This document shows positions 42,284-51,768 of a stretch of DNA of 64,000 nt, piece by piece. How positions within the stretch are numbered: the first letter of the stretch is position 1; each line of letters opens with the position of its first letter. The translations under genes and the position numbers were made by a program. This DNA is from Acidithiobacillus thiooxidans ATCC 19377 (GTDB lineage Bacteria; Pseudomonadota; Gammaproteobacteria; Acidithiobacillales; Acidithiobacillaceae): NCBI RefSeq assembly GCF_009662475.1, contig NZ_CP045571.1:194501-258500 (forward strand), given 5' to 3'. The notes under the pieces were generated by a model that saw only the letters and a list, made by a program, of their open reading frames with translations, was not told where the DNA came from and made no database searches.

Positions 42284-43971
42284 CGCCCGTATTGCGGGCA
42301 CTGGTCAGCAATGGGTTGGGTAATGAGGCGCAATTGCTTGCCCTGGCTAGTGATCCCGGGCGGGGAAAAAAACCATTACTGTTTTATGCAGTAGAAAAAG
42401 GGGCTGTTTCGGCACCTGCGCTGATGGCGCATTTATCCCAGCGCTACAATATGCCAATGCTTGATCTGGATGCGGTCATGATTGATGACCTGTTGATACG
42501 CCGGATTGATAAAAATCTGATGAGCCGTTATTTCGTTCTGCCCTTGTCCAAACGCGGCGAGACACTTTATCTGGCGATGGCAGATCCTACCGACTTCAAA
42601 GCCGTTGAGGACATCAAGTTCAATACCGGCCTGCAAGTTGTGCCGATACTTGTGGAAGCCAACAAGCTGATGCGCGCGGTAAACCTGGCCAATAATGCCG
42701 GAACAGGAATTGATGATGTCTTCCTTGAAAAGTCATCAGATGTAAATACCGATGATGCCCAGGAAGAATTTGATTTATCCAAGGATAGCGATGGCACTGT
42801 GGATGATGCACCGGTGGTGCGTTTTGTGCAGCAGCTGCTTTTGGATGCGATTCAGCGCGGCGTATCGGATATTCATCTGGAACCCTATGAGAAGGATTTC
42901 CGGGTGCGTTACCGCCTGGATGGGGTGTTGCAGGATGCTCTGCATCCGCCACTGGCCTTGCGGGATGGGGTCACGTCGCGGCTGAAAATTCTCTGTCGCC
43001 TGGATATTTCGGAGCGGCGTTTGCCTCAAGATGGACGCTTGCGGGTGCGTGTGCCTCCGGCTCGGGTCATTGATTTTCGTGTGTCTTTCCTGCCAACAAG
43101 TTTCGGGGAAACCATTGTCCTGCGTCTGCTGGATCCTGCCAGTTCCAGGGTACCCATCGAGCAACTGGGTTTTTTACCGGAACAACGCAAAGCCTTTGAA
43201 GAGGCCATTCACCGTCCCTATGGCATGATTCTGGTGACCGGACCTACCGGCTCCGGTAAAACCACGACGCTATATACTGCATTGAACATTCTCAATACGG
43301 GTGACTGTAATATCAGCACGGCGGAAGATCCGGTAGAAATTCCGGTGTATGGAATCAATCAGGTGAATATCAATGAGCGGATCGGCTTGAATTTTGCCGC
43401 TGCCCTGCGGTCATTTTTACGTCAGGATCCCGATATTATCATGGTCGGTGAAGTCCGCGATCTGGAAACCGCAGAAACTGCGATAAAAGCTGCCCAGACC
43501 GGACATTTGGTGTTGGCCACGCTCCATACCAATGATGCACCTCAGAGCCTGACCCGTCTGGAGAACATGGGTATTCCTACCTACAATATCGCCGGTGGAG
43601 TGCACCTGGTCATGGCCCAACGTCTGGCCCGAAAGCTGTGTACGCATTGCAAAAAGCCGGTTCGTATTCCTGATCAGGCGCTTGTGGAAGCCGGGTTTGC
43701 TGCGGATGATCTGCAAGGCTGGCGTCCCATGGGTCCTACGGGTTGTGATGAATGTAACAAAACGGGCTATAAAGGGCGTACGGGTCTCTATCAGGTCATG
43801 CCAGTCAGTGAAGCGATGCGCGAAATCATCATGCGGGGTGGCACCGCTATAGATTTGGCACGACAGGCAGCCAGTGAGGGGGTGCTCACCATGCGCCAGA
43901 ATGGTCTACGCAGAATCAAGGAAGGCATAACCAGTCTGGAAGAAGTTTTGCGGGTTACCAATCTGCAATGA
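42253..43971 (+). CDS. pilB: Type IV pilus assembly ATPase
   Basis: A 572-residue GspE/PilB extension ATPase: N-terminal MshEN-like domain, then Walker A GPTGSGKTTTLY, Asp box, Walker B QDPDIIMVGEVRDLETAE, His box, and a tetracysteine zinc site (CTHCKK...GCDECNKTGYKGRTGLY). It powers pilus extension. It overlaps aroE. The usual downstream partner pilC is missing here; pilS and pilR follow instead. Confidence 0.94.
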   Translation: MAANPEQITLTPVLRALVSNGLGNEAQLLALASDPGRGKKPLLFYAVEKGAVSAPALMAHLSQRYNMPMLDLDAVMIDDLLIRRIDKNLMSRYFVLPLSKRGETLYLAMADPTDFKAVEDIKFNTGLQVVPILVEANKLMRAVNLANNAGTGIDDVFLEKSSDVNTDDAQEEFDLSKDSDGTVDDAPVVRFVQQLLLDAIQRGVSDIHLEPYEKDFRVRYRLDGVLQDALHPPLALRDGVTSRLKILCRLDISERRLPQDGRLRVRVPPARVIDFRVSFLPTSFGETIVLRLLDPASSRVPIEQLGFLPEQRKAFEEAIHRPYGMILVTGPTGSGKTTTLYTALNILNTGDCNISTAEDPVEIPVYGINQVNINERIGLNFAAALRSFLRQDPDIIMVGEVRDLETAETAIKAAQTGHLVLATLHTNDAPQSLTRLENMGIPTYNIAGGVHLVMAQRLARKLCTHCKKPVRIPDQALVEAGFAADDLQGWRPMGPTGCDECNKTGYKGRTGLYQVMPVSEAMREIIMRGGTAIDLARQAASEGVLTMRQNGLRRIKEGITSLEEVLRVTNLQ

Positions 43972-44003
43972 ATAACTGATGCAGCACCACAAAATTCAAA
44001 TTT

Positions 44004-45617
44004 ATGGTATCTGAGTCCATCCAGCAGGACGGATCCTGGCGGCGTCTGTGGGGTGTTTCCGCATATCGCCTCCTGATTGCGGCGGCGATTGCCGTATTGG
44101 TGCAATTGCCGTTCAGTAAAAGCATTCTGGATATAGATGCGCATAATCATCCGCTTATTGTGCTTACGCTGGTCGCTGCGGGAATAAGTCTGTTTTATAT
44201 TTTGTTCCTGCTTATGAAGTTTCCAGGCCAGACGCGTTGGCATATCTGGTTACAAGTGTTGATGGATACCGTCCTGGTATTGCTGCTCCTGCGCTATGGC
44301 GGTGGAATAAACGGTCCCTTCAGTATTCTGCCTTTTTTGTTGTTGGTGTCTGTGGCCAGTTTGCTGCGTGGCAGGGGTGCTTTTTTATTTGTCTGGGTAT
44401 TGCTGCTACTTCTGGTGCTGGAGTCTCTGCAGGGGGGCATGACTAGTGTGCATCCTCTTTTGGGTCAGTTATTCATTTATATCCTGGCCTTGGTAGCAGT
44501 AGCCGTGCTGGCGGACAGTCTGGTGCGGAGTCTGGATCGCGACCATCGTTTGGCCCTGCAACGTGACCAGGAGCTTTTCAACCTCAATGTGCTCAACCGG
44601 GAAATCGTCGAGCACATGGATGTGGGCGTCCTGGTGCTGGATAAGCATAACCGGGTTATCCTGAGCAATCCGATTGCCCGCAAACTCTCCGGTTACCGGT
44701 TTTGGGGCAATGTACCCGTTGCCCTGGATCTGGTGCAGGCGCGTTTGGCCGCCATGTTGATTAAAAATCATGGGAACGACACTGAAGTTCTGGTTCCTTT
44801 GGGTCCGGAAGATCCGGCTTTACGAGACCAGACTCCCTCATTGATGGTACGAAAAATTACGCTTCCTGGGAGTCCCTACCGGCTGTTGTTGTTAAGGGAT
44901 GCTTCTGTGTTGCGGGCGATGGAGCGTGAGGCGCAACTCGCCGCATTGGGGCGCTTGGCTGCGAATATTGCCCACGAAATCCGCAATCCGCTCAGTGTCA
45001 TCCGTCACGCAGCCAATCTGCTTGATGAGAGCATGGAAAATGCCAGTTCTCGGCATTTATTTGAAATTCTGGAAAGGGAAACGGTGCGTATCAACGCCAT
45101 TGTCGAGTCGGTGCTGGAAATGGCGCGACCGGGACCCGCCCATCTGGAGCCCATCGCCTTATCCAGCTGGTTGCCGAAATTGATTGTTCAGCTTCAGGCC
45201 GATCCGCAGTTGGCGGACATGCATGTGCTGGTTCAGGATATTCCCATGAGCTTGCTGATTTACGCAGATCCCGCACAATTGCGTCAGGTTGTCTGGAATT
45301 TGCTGCATAATACAGCCCAGTATGCCGTTGACGAAGATGGATTGGTGCGGGTGGAAATCAGTGCAGAACGTTATGGAAAAGAACAAATCATGCTGACTTT
45401 AAGAGATTTCGGTCCCGGCATCCGACCGGAAGTCATGGAACGCATTTTTGAGCCTTTTTTTACGACCAACTCTCGGGGTACCGGACTGGGTTTACCAATG
45501 GTGCGCGAGTTGATCCAGATGAATAATGGACAAGTGCTTTGCGAAAATCACCCTGAATGTGGTGCTATCTTCAAAATATTTCTGCCCTGTTGGGACCCGC
45601 ACGAGGAGGCGGCATGA
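44004..45617 (+). CDS. pilS: Sensor histidine kinase, PilS-like
   Basis: A 537-residue kinase with about six N-terminal membrane segments, a PAS-like region (VEHMDVGVLVLDKHNRVILSNP), HisKA with the phospho-His in ANIAHEIRNPLSVIRHAANLL and an HATPase domain (NLLHNTAQYAVDEDG, DFGPGIRPEVMERIFEPFFTT, GTGLGLPMV). This is the PilS layout, which senses pilin and controls pilA transcription through PilR. It ends overlapping the pilR start. No pilA is present in the window. Confidence 0.92.
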   Translation: MVSESIQQDGSWRRLWGVSAYRLLIAAAIAVLVQLPFSKSILDIDAHNHPLIVLTLVAAGISLFYILFLLMKFPGQTRWHIWLQVLMDTVLVLLLLRYGGGINGPFSILPFLLLVSVASLLRGRGAFLFVWVLLLLLVLESLQGGMTSVHPLLGQLFIYILALVAVAVLADSLVRSLDRDHRLALQRDQELFNLNVLNREIVEHMDVGVLVLDKHNRVILSNPIARKLSGYRFWGNVPVALDLVQARLAAMLIKNHGNDTEVLVPLGPEDPALRDQTPSLMVRKITLPGSPYRLLLLRDASVLRAMEREAQLAALGRLAANIAHEIRNPLSVIRHAANLLDESMENASSRHLFEILERETVRINAIVESVLEMARPGPAHLEPIALSSWLPKLIVQLQADPQLADMHVLVQDIPMSLLIYADPAQLRQVVWNLLHNTAQYAVDEDGLVRVEISAERYGKEQIMLTLRDFGPGIRPEVMERIFEPFFTTNSRGTGLGLPMVRELIQMNNGQVLCENHPECGAIFKIFLPCWDPHEEAA

Positions 45618-46972
45618 TGACGAATTGTCCTGTTCCCTCGGCATTGGTCGTAGATGACGAGCCCAATATTGTTGAATTATTAAAGATTACTTTGCAGGGT
45701 ATGGGGCTGCAGGTGTCCGGAGCAGGTTCTCTGGCGGAGGCTCATGCCCGTCTATCTCATGATCTCCCCTCGCTGGTGCTGAGCGATTTACGTTTGCCAG
45801 ATGGTTCAGGTATTGATTTGGTGCGATATTTGCACAATGCCCATCCACATATTCCGGTGGCCGTCATTACGGCTTATTCATCAGCGGATGGTGCTGTAGA
45901 GGCCATGCAGGCTGGGGCTTTTGACTATATGTCCAAGCCCATTGAGTTGGCACGCCTGCGTCAGTTGGTGGCCCAGGCGCTCAAGCTGAATCATCCCCAG
46001 GGTATGGAGCAGGATGCGACGAACCGGCTGATCGGTCAGTCTCTCGTAATGCAGCAATTAAGAGCAGATATTCGCAAACTGGCCCGTAGTAATGCCCCTG
46101 TTCATATTACGGGCGAGTCAGGAACCGGCAAGGAGCTGGCTGCACGGGCTATTCATGATTCCAGCCTGCGGCAGGACAAGCCTTTTGTGGCCGTGAATTG
46201 TGGCGCGATTCCCGAAGGTTTGATTGAGAGCGAATTATTTGGTGCCGAAAAAGGCGCTTATTCTGGCGCAACCCAGTCCCGCCAGGGGCTTTTCCAGGCG
46301 GCTAACGGAGGCACGCTTTTTCTGGACGAAATTGCTGAGTTGCCCATGTTGATGCAGGTCAAGTTGCTGCGTGCCATTCAGGAGCGGGTGATCAGGCCGC
46401 TGGGTGGAGCGCGCGAAATTTCTTTGGATCTGCGGTTTATTTCGGCGACGCATCGCGACCTTGGCGCGATGGTGGAGGCTGGGAGCTTTCGTCAAGACCT
46501 TCTATATCGGCTGAATGTGGTGCAGTTACACATGCCGCCATTACGGCAACGACTGGAAGATGTTCCCCAGCTAGTCGAGGCGATTCTTCAGCGCATCAAT
46601 GGGCAAGCAGACCAGAGCCCGACCATTTTGGCGGAAGACGTCCTGGAAAAGCTGCAGCAATATGATTTTCCGGGTAATGTGCGCGAACTGGAGAATTTGC
46701 TGGAGCGTAGTCTGGTATTTCCGGACAAGAATATTCTTGAAAATGGAAATCACGTTGCTCCGAACCGGAATGTGGACCGAAGTTTCTCTTCAGTCGCTCC
46801 GAAAACCGAATCCGGGGTTGCCTGCACCCTGGATAGTGCCGAAGCCGATTTGCTCCGATCCGTGCTTGCAGAGGTCTCTGGAGACCCTGTGGCAGCGGCG
46901 ACACGACTGGGTATTTGTCCACAATCTTTTGCACTCAGATTGACCCGTGCCGTGACTGGGAGGGGGAGGTGA
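45614..46972 (+). CDS. pilR: Sigma-54-dependent response regulator, PilR-like
   Basis: A 452-residue activator: receiver domain with Asp58 in LVLSDLRLP, AAA+ domain with Walker A GESGTGKE (167-174) and Walker B TLFLDEIAEL, and a Fis-type helix-turn-helix end. The sigma-54 contact loop reads GAYSGA (214-219) instead of GAFTGA, a conservative but unusual double change. The C-terminal helix-turn-helix (GDPVAAATRLGICPQSFALRL) is somewhat degenerate. ATGATG at 45614 overlaps the pilS stop, with GAGGAGG upstream. Confidence 0.92.
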   Translation: MMTNCPVPSALVVDDEPNIVELLKITLQGMGLQVSGAGSLAEAHARLSHDLPSLVLSDLRLPDGSGIDLVRYLHNAHPHIPVAVITAYSSADGAVEAMQAGAFDYMSKPIELARLRQLVAQALKLNHPQGMEQDATNRLIGQSLVMQQLRADIRKLARSNAPVHITGESGTGKELAARAIHDSSLRQDKPFVAVNCGAIPEGLIESELFGAEKGAYSGATQSRQGLFQAANGGTLFLDEIAELPMLMQVKLLRAIQERVIRPLGGAREISLDLRFISATHRDLGAMVEAGSFRQDLLYRLNVVQLHMPPLRQRLEDVPQLVEAILQRINGQADQSPTILAEDVLEKLQQYDFPGNVRELENLLERSLVFPDKNILENGNHVAPNRNVDRSFSSVAPKTESGVACTLDSAEADLLRSVLAEVSGDPVAAATRLGICPQSFALRLTRAVTGRGR

Positions 46973-47769
46973 CGCCACTTTTTCCCGTTGCCGAATACGT
47001 TTTTTTGGGACTGTTCGGGTTGCTGATTGGCAGTTTTCTCAATGTGGTCGTGCACCGTGTTCCTCGCCGGGAATCAATCATTCGGCCTTCTTCCCATTGC
47101 CCACAGTGTGGGCATGTGCTCCATTCCTGGGAAAACATTCCGGTGCTGAGCTGGTTATTGCTGCGTGGTCGCTGTCATTCTTGTGGTAGTTCGATCTCCT
47201 GGCGCTATCCGGCTTTGGAGTTATTAACGGCGATATTCAGCGTAGTGGTTGCCTGGCAGTGGGGATTCCGTTGGTCATTAATTCCTGCACTGCTTTTCAC
47301 CTGGGCTTTGTTGGCGCTTACCCTGATTGATCTGGAAACTCAATTGCTCCCGGACCGCATTACCAAACCGGGTATGCTCCTCGGTCTGCTCATTAATGCT
47401 TCCGCTTTTTTGGGGTCGGGACTAGCCCTGACCACGCCATTGAATGCCCTCCTCGGTATTTTTCTGGGATATGGCAGCTTATGGTTGCTGGCGACCGTGT
47501 ATTTGAAAATGACCGGACGGCATGGCATGGGTGGTGGCGACCTCAAGCTGCTGGGTTTAATCGGAGCCTGGCTGGGTTGGCAGGCAGTATTTCTGACACT
47601 ATTCATAGCGGCAATAAGCGGAGGGTTGGTAGCCATTGTTTTCCTGCTGGGCGGGAAAGGGCGGGACTATGCCATTCCCTTCGGTCCCTATCTGGCTCTG
47701 GGAGGATGGCTCATGCTGCTCTGGCCTGGTGATATTGTCCATGCGTATCTGCATTTTCTGGGAGCTTGA
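46969..47769 (+). CDS. pilD: Prepilin leader peptidase/N-methyltransferase
   Basis: About 266 residues. An N-terminal methylase domain with two CxxC zinc pairs (CPQCGHVLHSW...CHSCGSSISWRYP), then about six membrane helices with the aspartic protease motifs LTLIDLETQLLPD and GMGGGDLKLLG. It cuts type IV prepilins and type II pseudopilins. The start is GTG at 46969, overlapping the pilR stop and preceded by GGGAGG; a longer frame exists but buries the start in pilR. Confidence 0.94.
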   Translation: MTPLFPVAEYVFLGLFGLLIGSFLNVVVHRVPRRESIIRPSSHCPQCGHVLHSWENIPVLSWLLLRGRCHSCGSSISWRYPALELLTAIFSVVVAWQWGFRWSLIPALLFTWALLALTLIDLETQLLPDRITKPGMLLGLLINASAFLGSGLALTTPLNALLGIFLGYGSLWLLATVYLKMTGRHGMGGGDLKLLGLIGAWLGWQAVFLTLFIAAISGGLVAIVFLLGGKGRDYAIPFGPYLALGGWLMLLWPGDIVHAYLHFLGA

Positions 47770-47775
47770 GCCATT

Positions 47776-48384
47776 ATGCACATAGGGCTGACAGGCGGAG
47801 TTGCCAGCGGCAAAAGTACCGTGGCGGAGATGTTGGGGGCCTTGGGTGCGCATATTCTGGATGCGGATCTCATGGCCCGTGAGCTGGTTGAGCCGGGCCA
47901 GCCGGCCTACGCGGAGATTGTCCGGCAATGGGGGCCACAATATTTGCTGGCGGATGGTTGTTTGGATCGGTCTTTGTTGCGGGACCGGATTTTCAGCGAT
48001 CCGGTCGCCAAAAAATGGCTGGAGTCCCTGTTGCATCCCCGGATTCGCCAACTTTTTCTGGACCGCAGTCAAAGCCTGCAAAAGGATCAGCCCGAAGCGG
48101 TCATCGTCTGGGTAGTCCCGTTGCTTGTCGAAAATCATTATCAGGCCCTGCTGGATCAGGTTCTGGTCATTGATTGTCCGAGTGCTTTGCAAATTGAACG
48201 ATTACAGTTGCGTCCCGGCTGGTCCAACGCGCAAATTGAGGCTGTTCTGGCGGCACAACTTCCGCGTGCCGAGCGGAATGCCGCTGCAGATTATGTTATT
48301 AGCAATGAAAAAGACGTGCAGGCGTTGCGCGAAGCCATTTTGCTTTACTGGGACACAGTTTATAAAGCCCGTGGATTTGCCTAG
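47776..48384 (+). CDS. coaE: Dephospho-CoA kinase
   Basis: A 202-residue kinase for the last step of CoA synthesis. P-loop GLTGGVASGKSTVAEML, then HILDADLMARELVEPG and VWVVPLLVENHY with the CoA-binding region. It lies 6 bp after pilD, and the coaE-zapD continuation is the usual pilBCD-coaE-yacF neighbourhood of gamma-proteobacteria. Confidence 0.96.
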   Translation: MHIGLTGGVASGKSTVAEMLGALGAHILDADLMARELVEPGQPAYAEIVRQWGPQYLLADGCLDRSLLRDRIFSDPVAKKWLESLLHPRIRQLFLDRSQSLQKDQPEAVIVWVVPLLVENHYQALLDQVLVIDCPSALQIERLQLRPGWSNAQIEAVLAAQLPRAERNAAADYVISNEKDVQALREAILLYWDTVYKARGFA

Positions 48385-48479
48385 AAAAATTGCCTGTGGC
48401 AACCTGTCGGTTGATGCCCGAAAATGGTGCATCAATTGCTGTCGCTATGAACGGTTTTTACGGATAAAAAAGGACAGGC

Positions 48480-49226
48480 ATGGCAGTTTATGAGCATCCC
48501 CTCCACGAACGCGCCCGATTGTTGTTGCGCATGGAGAGCGTTTTTGCGCAGGTGCAGCGTATTCATGAGGGAGATTTGCGGCAGGCACTGCGTCCATATA
48601 ATGAACTGCTGGATTTTTGCAGTCGACCTGAGCTGCGTCTGGACTTGATTCTGGAGCTGGAGCGACTTGGGCAAAGCCTCAGTATCTGGTCCCAAAGTCC
48701 TGAGGTGGATGAGCGGCCTCTGCAGGCCTGGCAGTTTCGCATTAATCAGCAACTCAAATTACTGCGTGAACATCGGGAAGCTTTTGGAGAGTTATTACGA
48801 CATCAGGAAATCATTCAGCTGGCGCGGGGTCGTATGGGGGTGGCTGGCGGTTTGGCAGACTGCGATTTACCTTTGTTGGCTTTTTGGAGTCAGCAGGCAC
48901 CGGAACGCGCGAAAATCCTGCTTGGTGGCTGGGAGAAAGGGCTGGAATTATTGCAGCAAAGTGTCGATTTGATTCTGGCTTTGCTGCGGGATTCCTGTGC
49001 ATGGTCACTCGTGGATGCTCAGGAAGGGCGCTATGGTTCTGCCCTTGATCCGCGTCGACCGCCCTCATTGATCCGTCTGGAAATTGCCGATGATATGGAT
49101 TGTTACCCCAAAATCAGTGGAGGTATTCATCGTTTTCACATTCAGTGGTTGCAATGGTTGGACCAGGGCGCGGGCCGCGCGATAGAATCCACCATCACCT
49201 TCAGGCTGGGTCTGAGTGCCCTGTAG
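48480..49226 (+). CDS. zapD: Cell division protein ZapD
   Basis: A 248-residue ZapD/YacF protein, which bundles FtsZ filaments at midcell. Helical N-terminus (YEHPLHERARLLLRMESVFAQV) and a beta-rich C-terminal lobe (HRFHIQWLQWLDQG) fit the family. AAGGACAGG precedes the ATG. The 95-bp gap after coaE has no gene; the frame there with Cys pairs is a tail of a non-coding frame. Confidence 0.93.
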   Translation: MAVYEHPLHERARLLLRMESVFAQVQRIHEGDLRQALRPYNELLDFCSRPELRLDLILELERLGQSLSIWSQSPEVDERPLQAWQFRINQQLKLLREHREAFGELLRHQEIIQLARGRMGVAGGLADCDLPLLAFWSQQAPERAKILLGGWEKGLELLQQSVDLILALLRDSCAWSLVDAQEGRYGSALDPRRPPSLIRLEIADDMDCYPKISGGIHRFHIQWLQWLDQGAGRAIESTITFRLGLSAL

Positions 49227-49260
49227 ACAAATTTTCATTGCTTAATTAAAGGATCGGCGC

Positions 49261-50265
49261 ATGCATATTGGGACTACCCTGACACAATTCATTACGGAAG
49301 AAACACGACGGCATCCTCAGGCCTCCGGAGACTTTGCTGCACTTTTGAATGATCTGGCCGTTTCCTGCAAGTTTATCGGTGCACAGGTTTATCGGGGTGC
49401 CCTGGTAGGGGCCCTGGGAAGTGCCGGGACTGATAATGTCCAGGGCGAAGTACAGAAAAAGCTCGATATTATTTCCAACGACGCCATTTTGCACGCCATG
49501 GACTGGACGGGTCATCTTGCGGGGATGGCTTCCGAGGAAATGGATGATCCTTATTCCATCCCCAATAGTGTTCCCAGAGGTAAATACCTGCTTCTTTTTG
49601 ATCCTCTGGATGGTTCCAGCAACACGGATGTTGGGATCAGTGTCGGAACGATTTTCAGCATTCTCAGAGCGCCAGTTGCGGGACGGGATGCCAGTATGAA
49701 AGATTTCCTGCAGCCGGGTGTGGAGCAGGTGTGTGCCGGTTATGCCCTGTATGGGTCCAGTAACATGCTGGTTTACAGTACGGGGCACGGGGTCAATGGC
49801 TTCACCCTGGACCCGTCCATCGGCGAATACATTCTCACCCACAAGCAAATGACCATTCCGGAAGACACCAGTGAATATGCCATCAACATGAGTAATCATC
49901 GGCACTGGCAGAAACCGGTACAACGTTATATTGATGAGCTGAACCAGGGTACAGAAGGTCCGCGTGGGCGGAATTTCAACATGCGCTGGGTGGGTTCCAT
50001 GGTTGCGGATGTTCACCGCATTCTTTGCCGGGGCGGAATTTTTCTGTATCCCTTTGATCAGAAAGACCCCAAAAAACCCGGTAAACTCAGGTTGTTGTAT
50101 GAAGCCAACCCCATGTCCTATCTGGTGGAGCAGGCGGGTGGTGCAGCAAGTACCGGGACTGCACGGATTCTGGAAATACAGCCGGAGGGACTGCATCAGC
50201 GAGTTCCCGTCATTTTGGGCGCTAAAAATGAAGTCGAACGGGTGCTCAGTTACCATCAGCACTGA
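49261..50265 (+). CDS. fbp: Fructose-1,6-bisphosphatase class I
   Basis: A 334-residue class I FBPase. Conserved metal and substrate segments include [54 protein letters not shown] and [21 protein letters not shown]. It removes the C1 phosphate in gluconeogenesis and, in autotrophs, in the Calvin cycle. It stands alone with its own terminator at the boundary of the AT-rich island. Confidence 0.96.
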   Translation: MHIGTTLTQFITEETRRHPQASGDFAALLNDLAVSCKFIGAQVYRGALVGALGSAGTDNVQGEVQKKLDIISNDAILHAMDWTGHLAGMASEEMDDPYSIPNSVPRGKYLLLFDPLDGSSNTDVGISVGTIFSILRAPVAGRDASMKDFLQPGVEQVCAGYALYGSSNMLVYSTGHGVNGFTLDPSIGEYILTHKQMTIPEDTSEYAINMSNHRHWQKPVQRYIDELNQGTEGPRGRNFNMRWVGSMVADVHRILCRGGIFLYPFDQKDPKKPGKLRLLYEANPMSYLVEQAGGAASTGTARILEIQPEGLHQRVPVILGAKNEVERVLSYHQH

Positions 50266-50282
50266 TTTTTTCAGCAGAACTG

Positions 50283-50314
50283 AAAAAGCTCCCGAGTTTG
50301 GTCGGGAGCTTTTT
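50283..50314 (+). terminator. Rho-independent terminator of fbp
   Basis: AAAAAGCTCCCGA/TCGGGAGCTTTTT, a stem of 12 or more pairs followed by Ts and preceded by As, so it can work on both strands. It marks the left edge of the AT-rich pigment island. Confidence 0.9.
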
Positions 50315-50388
50315 GTTTCACACAAACCGCGCATTATGGGGGTGTGATCAAATTTTCAAGAAATGTCAGCATTTACTCAAATCAAGTG

Positions 50389-50655
50389 CTAAATGACTTG
50401 GTGTGACTCTATATAAGTGGATAGATTGCGCAGGCAACTAAAAATTTCCATTTTATTTTCACTATCGTTGGCTATGGTCACCCCGTATTTTTTTGATACA
50501 ACCATAGATATCTCTAAAATATCAATAGAATCAAGCCCTAATTCTCCACCATATAGTGGTGATTCAGGGTCGATGTTGTGCGGTTCGGTAGAAAGATTCA
50601 ATGTTTTTATTATCAGTGAGCTTAATTCCATTTCCTGGGGCGTAAGGTTGTTCAT
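50389..50655 (-). CDS. Acyl carrier protein of the aryl-polyene cluster
   Basis: An 88-residue ACP. The phosphopantetheine serine is Ser43 in ELGLDSIDILEISMVV. The start at 50655 has GGAG upstream; a longer frame adds 15 residues. It resembles the ApeE/ApeF-type ACPs on which polyene chains are built. It is the only ACP seen in the cluster, although many such clusters have two, and lies at its outer edge on the minus strand. Confidence 0.88.
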   Translation of the reverse strand: MNNLTPQEMELSSLIIKTLNLSTEPHNIDPESPLYGGELGLDSIDILEISMVVSKKYGVTIANDSENKMEIFSCLRNLSTYIESHQVI

Positions 50656-51246
50656 ACTTGACGATCTCCATTTTTTTGAACTGAGATAAATCAGGATCAT
50701 TATGTTATATTAATTCTAATTTTTTATTTTCTATAAATATAATTCCTCTAAAAATAATTTTTAAAATTAATCGATTAAAACAAAATTGATGCTGAGATCA
50801 ACTTTTTTGACGGCCAGCAATTGCCTCTTTTCCCTGTTTTAATCTTCTGCCCCCATCGTTGGAGGTAGGTGCCAGTCTCCAAAAGCTGTAGTACGGCCAA
50901 ATACCTCGCAAGTACTAAAATTCCAGCCTTTCTGCACAATGAAAAGCGCCATTTACCTTCTAACAACAGGGTATAGATTACCACAGGGCATGCAACAATG
51001 AATACATTGCTAAGAATATGTTATCCATTCCATGCGCCAGCTGAATGGTTATGTAGATCTGTGATGACCATTTTTCAATTTTGTAAAAACTAATGAGGCA
51101 TACGCGAAGATGTCAGTGGCAGTGTGTTTGTGGTCAGCCACTTGCTAGACTGGACAGGCTTTCGTCTGTAGCATAAACCGCAGTATAAGTCAGTGGAATA
51201 CACATCAATCATCTTAATTGATATTCAACATGGGGAAATTAGAACA
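50656..51246. other. AT-rich intergenic region, divergent promoters
   Basis: About 590 bp without a convincing gene. It is AT-rich near 50700-50790. A 69-codon minus-strand frame at 50775-50984 has no ribosome site or recognisable family. A possible sigma-54 site is at 51131-51146. Otherwise nothing clear is seen. Confidence 0.5.
51131..51146 (+). promoter_or_regulatory. Possible sigma-54 promoter upstream of the lipoprotein gene
   Basis: TGGTCAGCCACTTGCT has GG and GC separated by exactly ten bases and a perfect TTGCT -12 element. The -24 element keeps TGG and the G at position seven but not the CAC. Transcription would start near 51157, about 90 bases before the ATG. No activator palindromes were noticed nearby. 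Confidence 0.3.
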
Positions 51247-51693
51247 ATGAACTCAGCCATGAGAATTTTTGGAATATTATCGGTAAGTTGTTTGACTTTT
51301 GGGCTGATTGGTTGCGCAAACGACGCGAGTAAGCCTGCATTAATCTCTTCGTCTGCCCAAGCTAATGCTGCGGCCCCGGCTCCTACAGCCAGTACAAACT
51401 CGGCACCAGCACTTGAGACAAAAGCTCCCGTGGTTCTTCCTGCCCCCGGCTCGCCATTCTCCAAATTGAAAGTAGGTATGTCCAGACAACAAGTCGAGCA
51501 GTTGATTGGTTTCCCAAGTCATACTTCGAGCCATATCACCGGCAAGCAATTTATCCCATTCTACTTTGGCGGTGATACGCGTCGTACGGAAGCATTTTAC
51601 AAGGATCAAGGTGTTCTTACCTATGACAACAACTCTCGATTTGGATCCACAGATAGTTTGATTAAAATAACAGTGGATACAAATACACCATAA
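51247..51693 (+). CDS. Predicted lipoprotein with BamE/SmpA-like domain
   Basis: A 148-residue lipoprotein: signal peptide with lipobox LIGC (Cys23), an Ala/Pro/Ser-rich linker (to about residue 75), then a BamE/OmlA-like segment (FSKLKVGMSRQQVEQLIGFPSHTSS). The ATG at 51247 is chosen because it gives a complete signal peptide; a longer frame adds 18 residues before it. It sits at the start of the plus-strand pigment genes, so it may take part in envelope delivery of the product, but this is inference. Confidence 0.72.
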   Translation: MNSAMRIFGILSVSCLTFGLIGCANDASKPALISSSAQANAAAPAPTASTNSAPALETKAPVVLPAPGSPFSKLKVGMSRQQVEQLIGFPSHTSSHITGKQFIPFYFGGDTRRTEAFYKDQGVLTYDNNSRFGSTDSLIKITVDTNTP

Positions 51694-51768
51694 AAATATA
51701 TGGTTATGGTTTTTTTCTCTGGGGGTTGATCTGCTTAAGGTGGCTTGGAATTGGAGGTTTTTGGACAT

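Noticed and set aside
48385-48479. Cys-rich frame after coaE, resembling a small zinc protein such as YacG
   Set aside because: Cys spacing does not match YacG and the frame is an extension of a shadow of coaE.
50775-50984. 69-codon minus-strand frame in the AT-rich gap
   Set aside because: No ribosome site and no recognised family; possibly a decayed fragment but not supportable.
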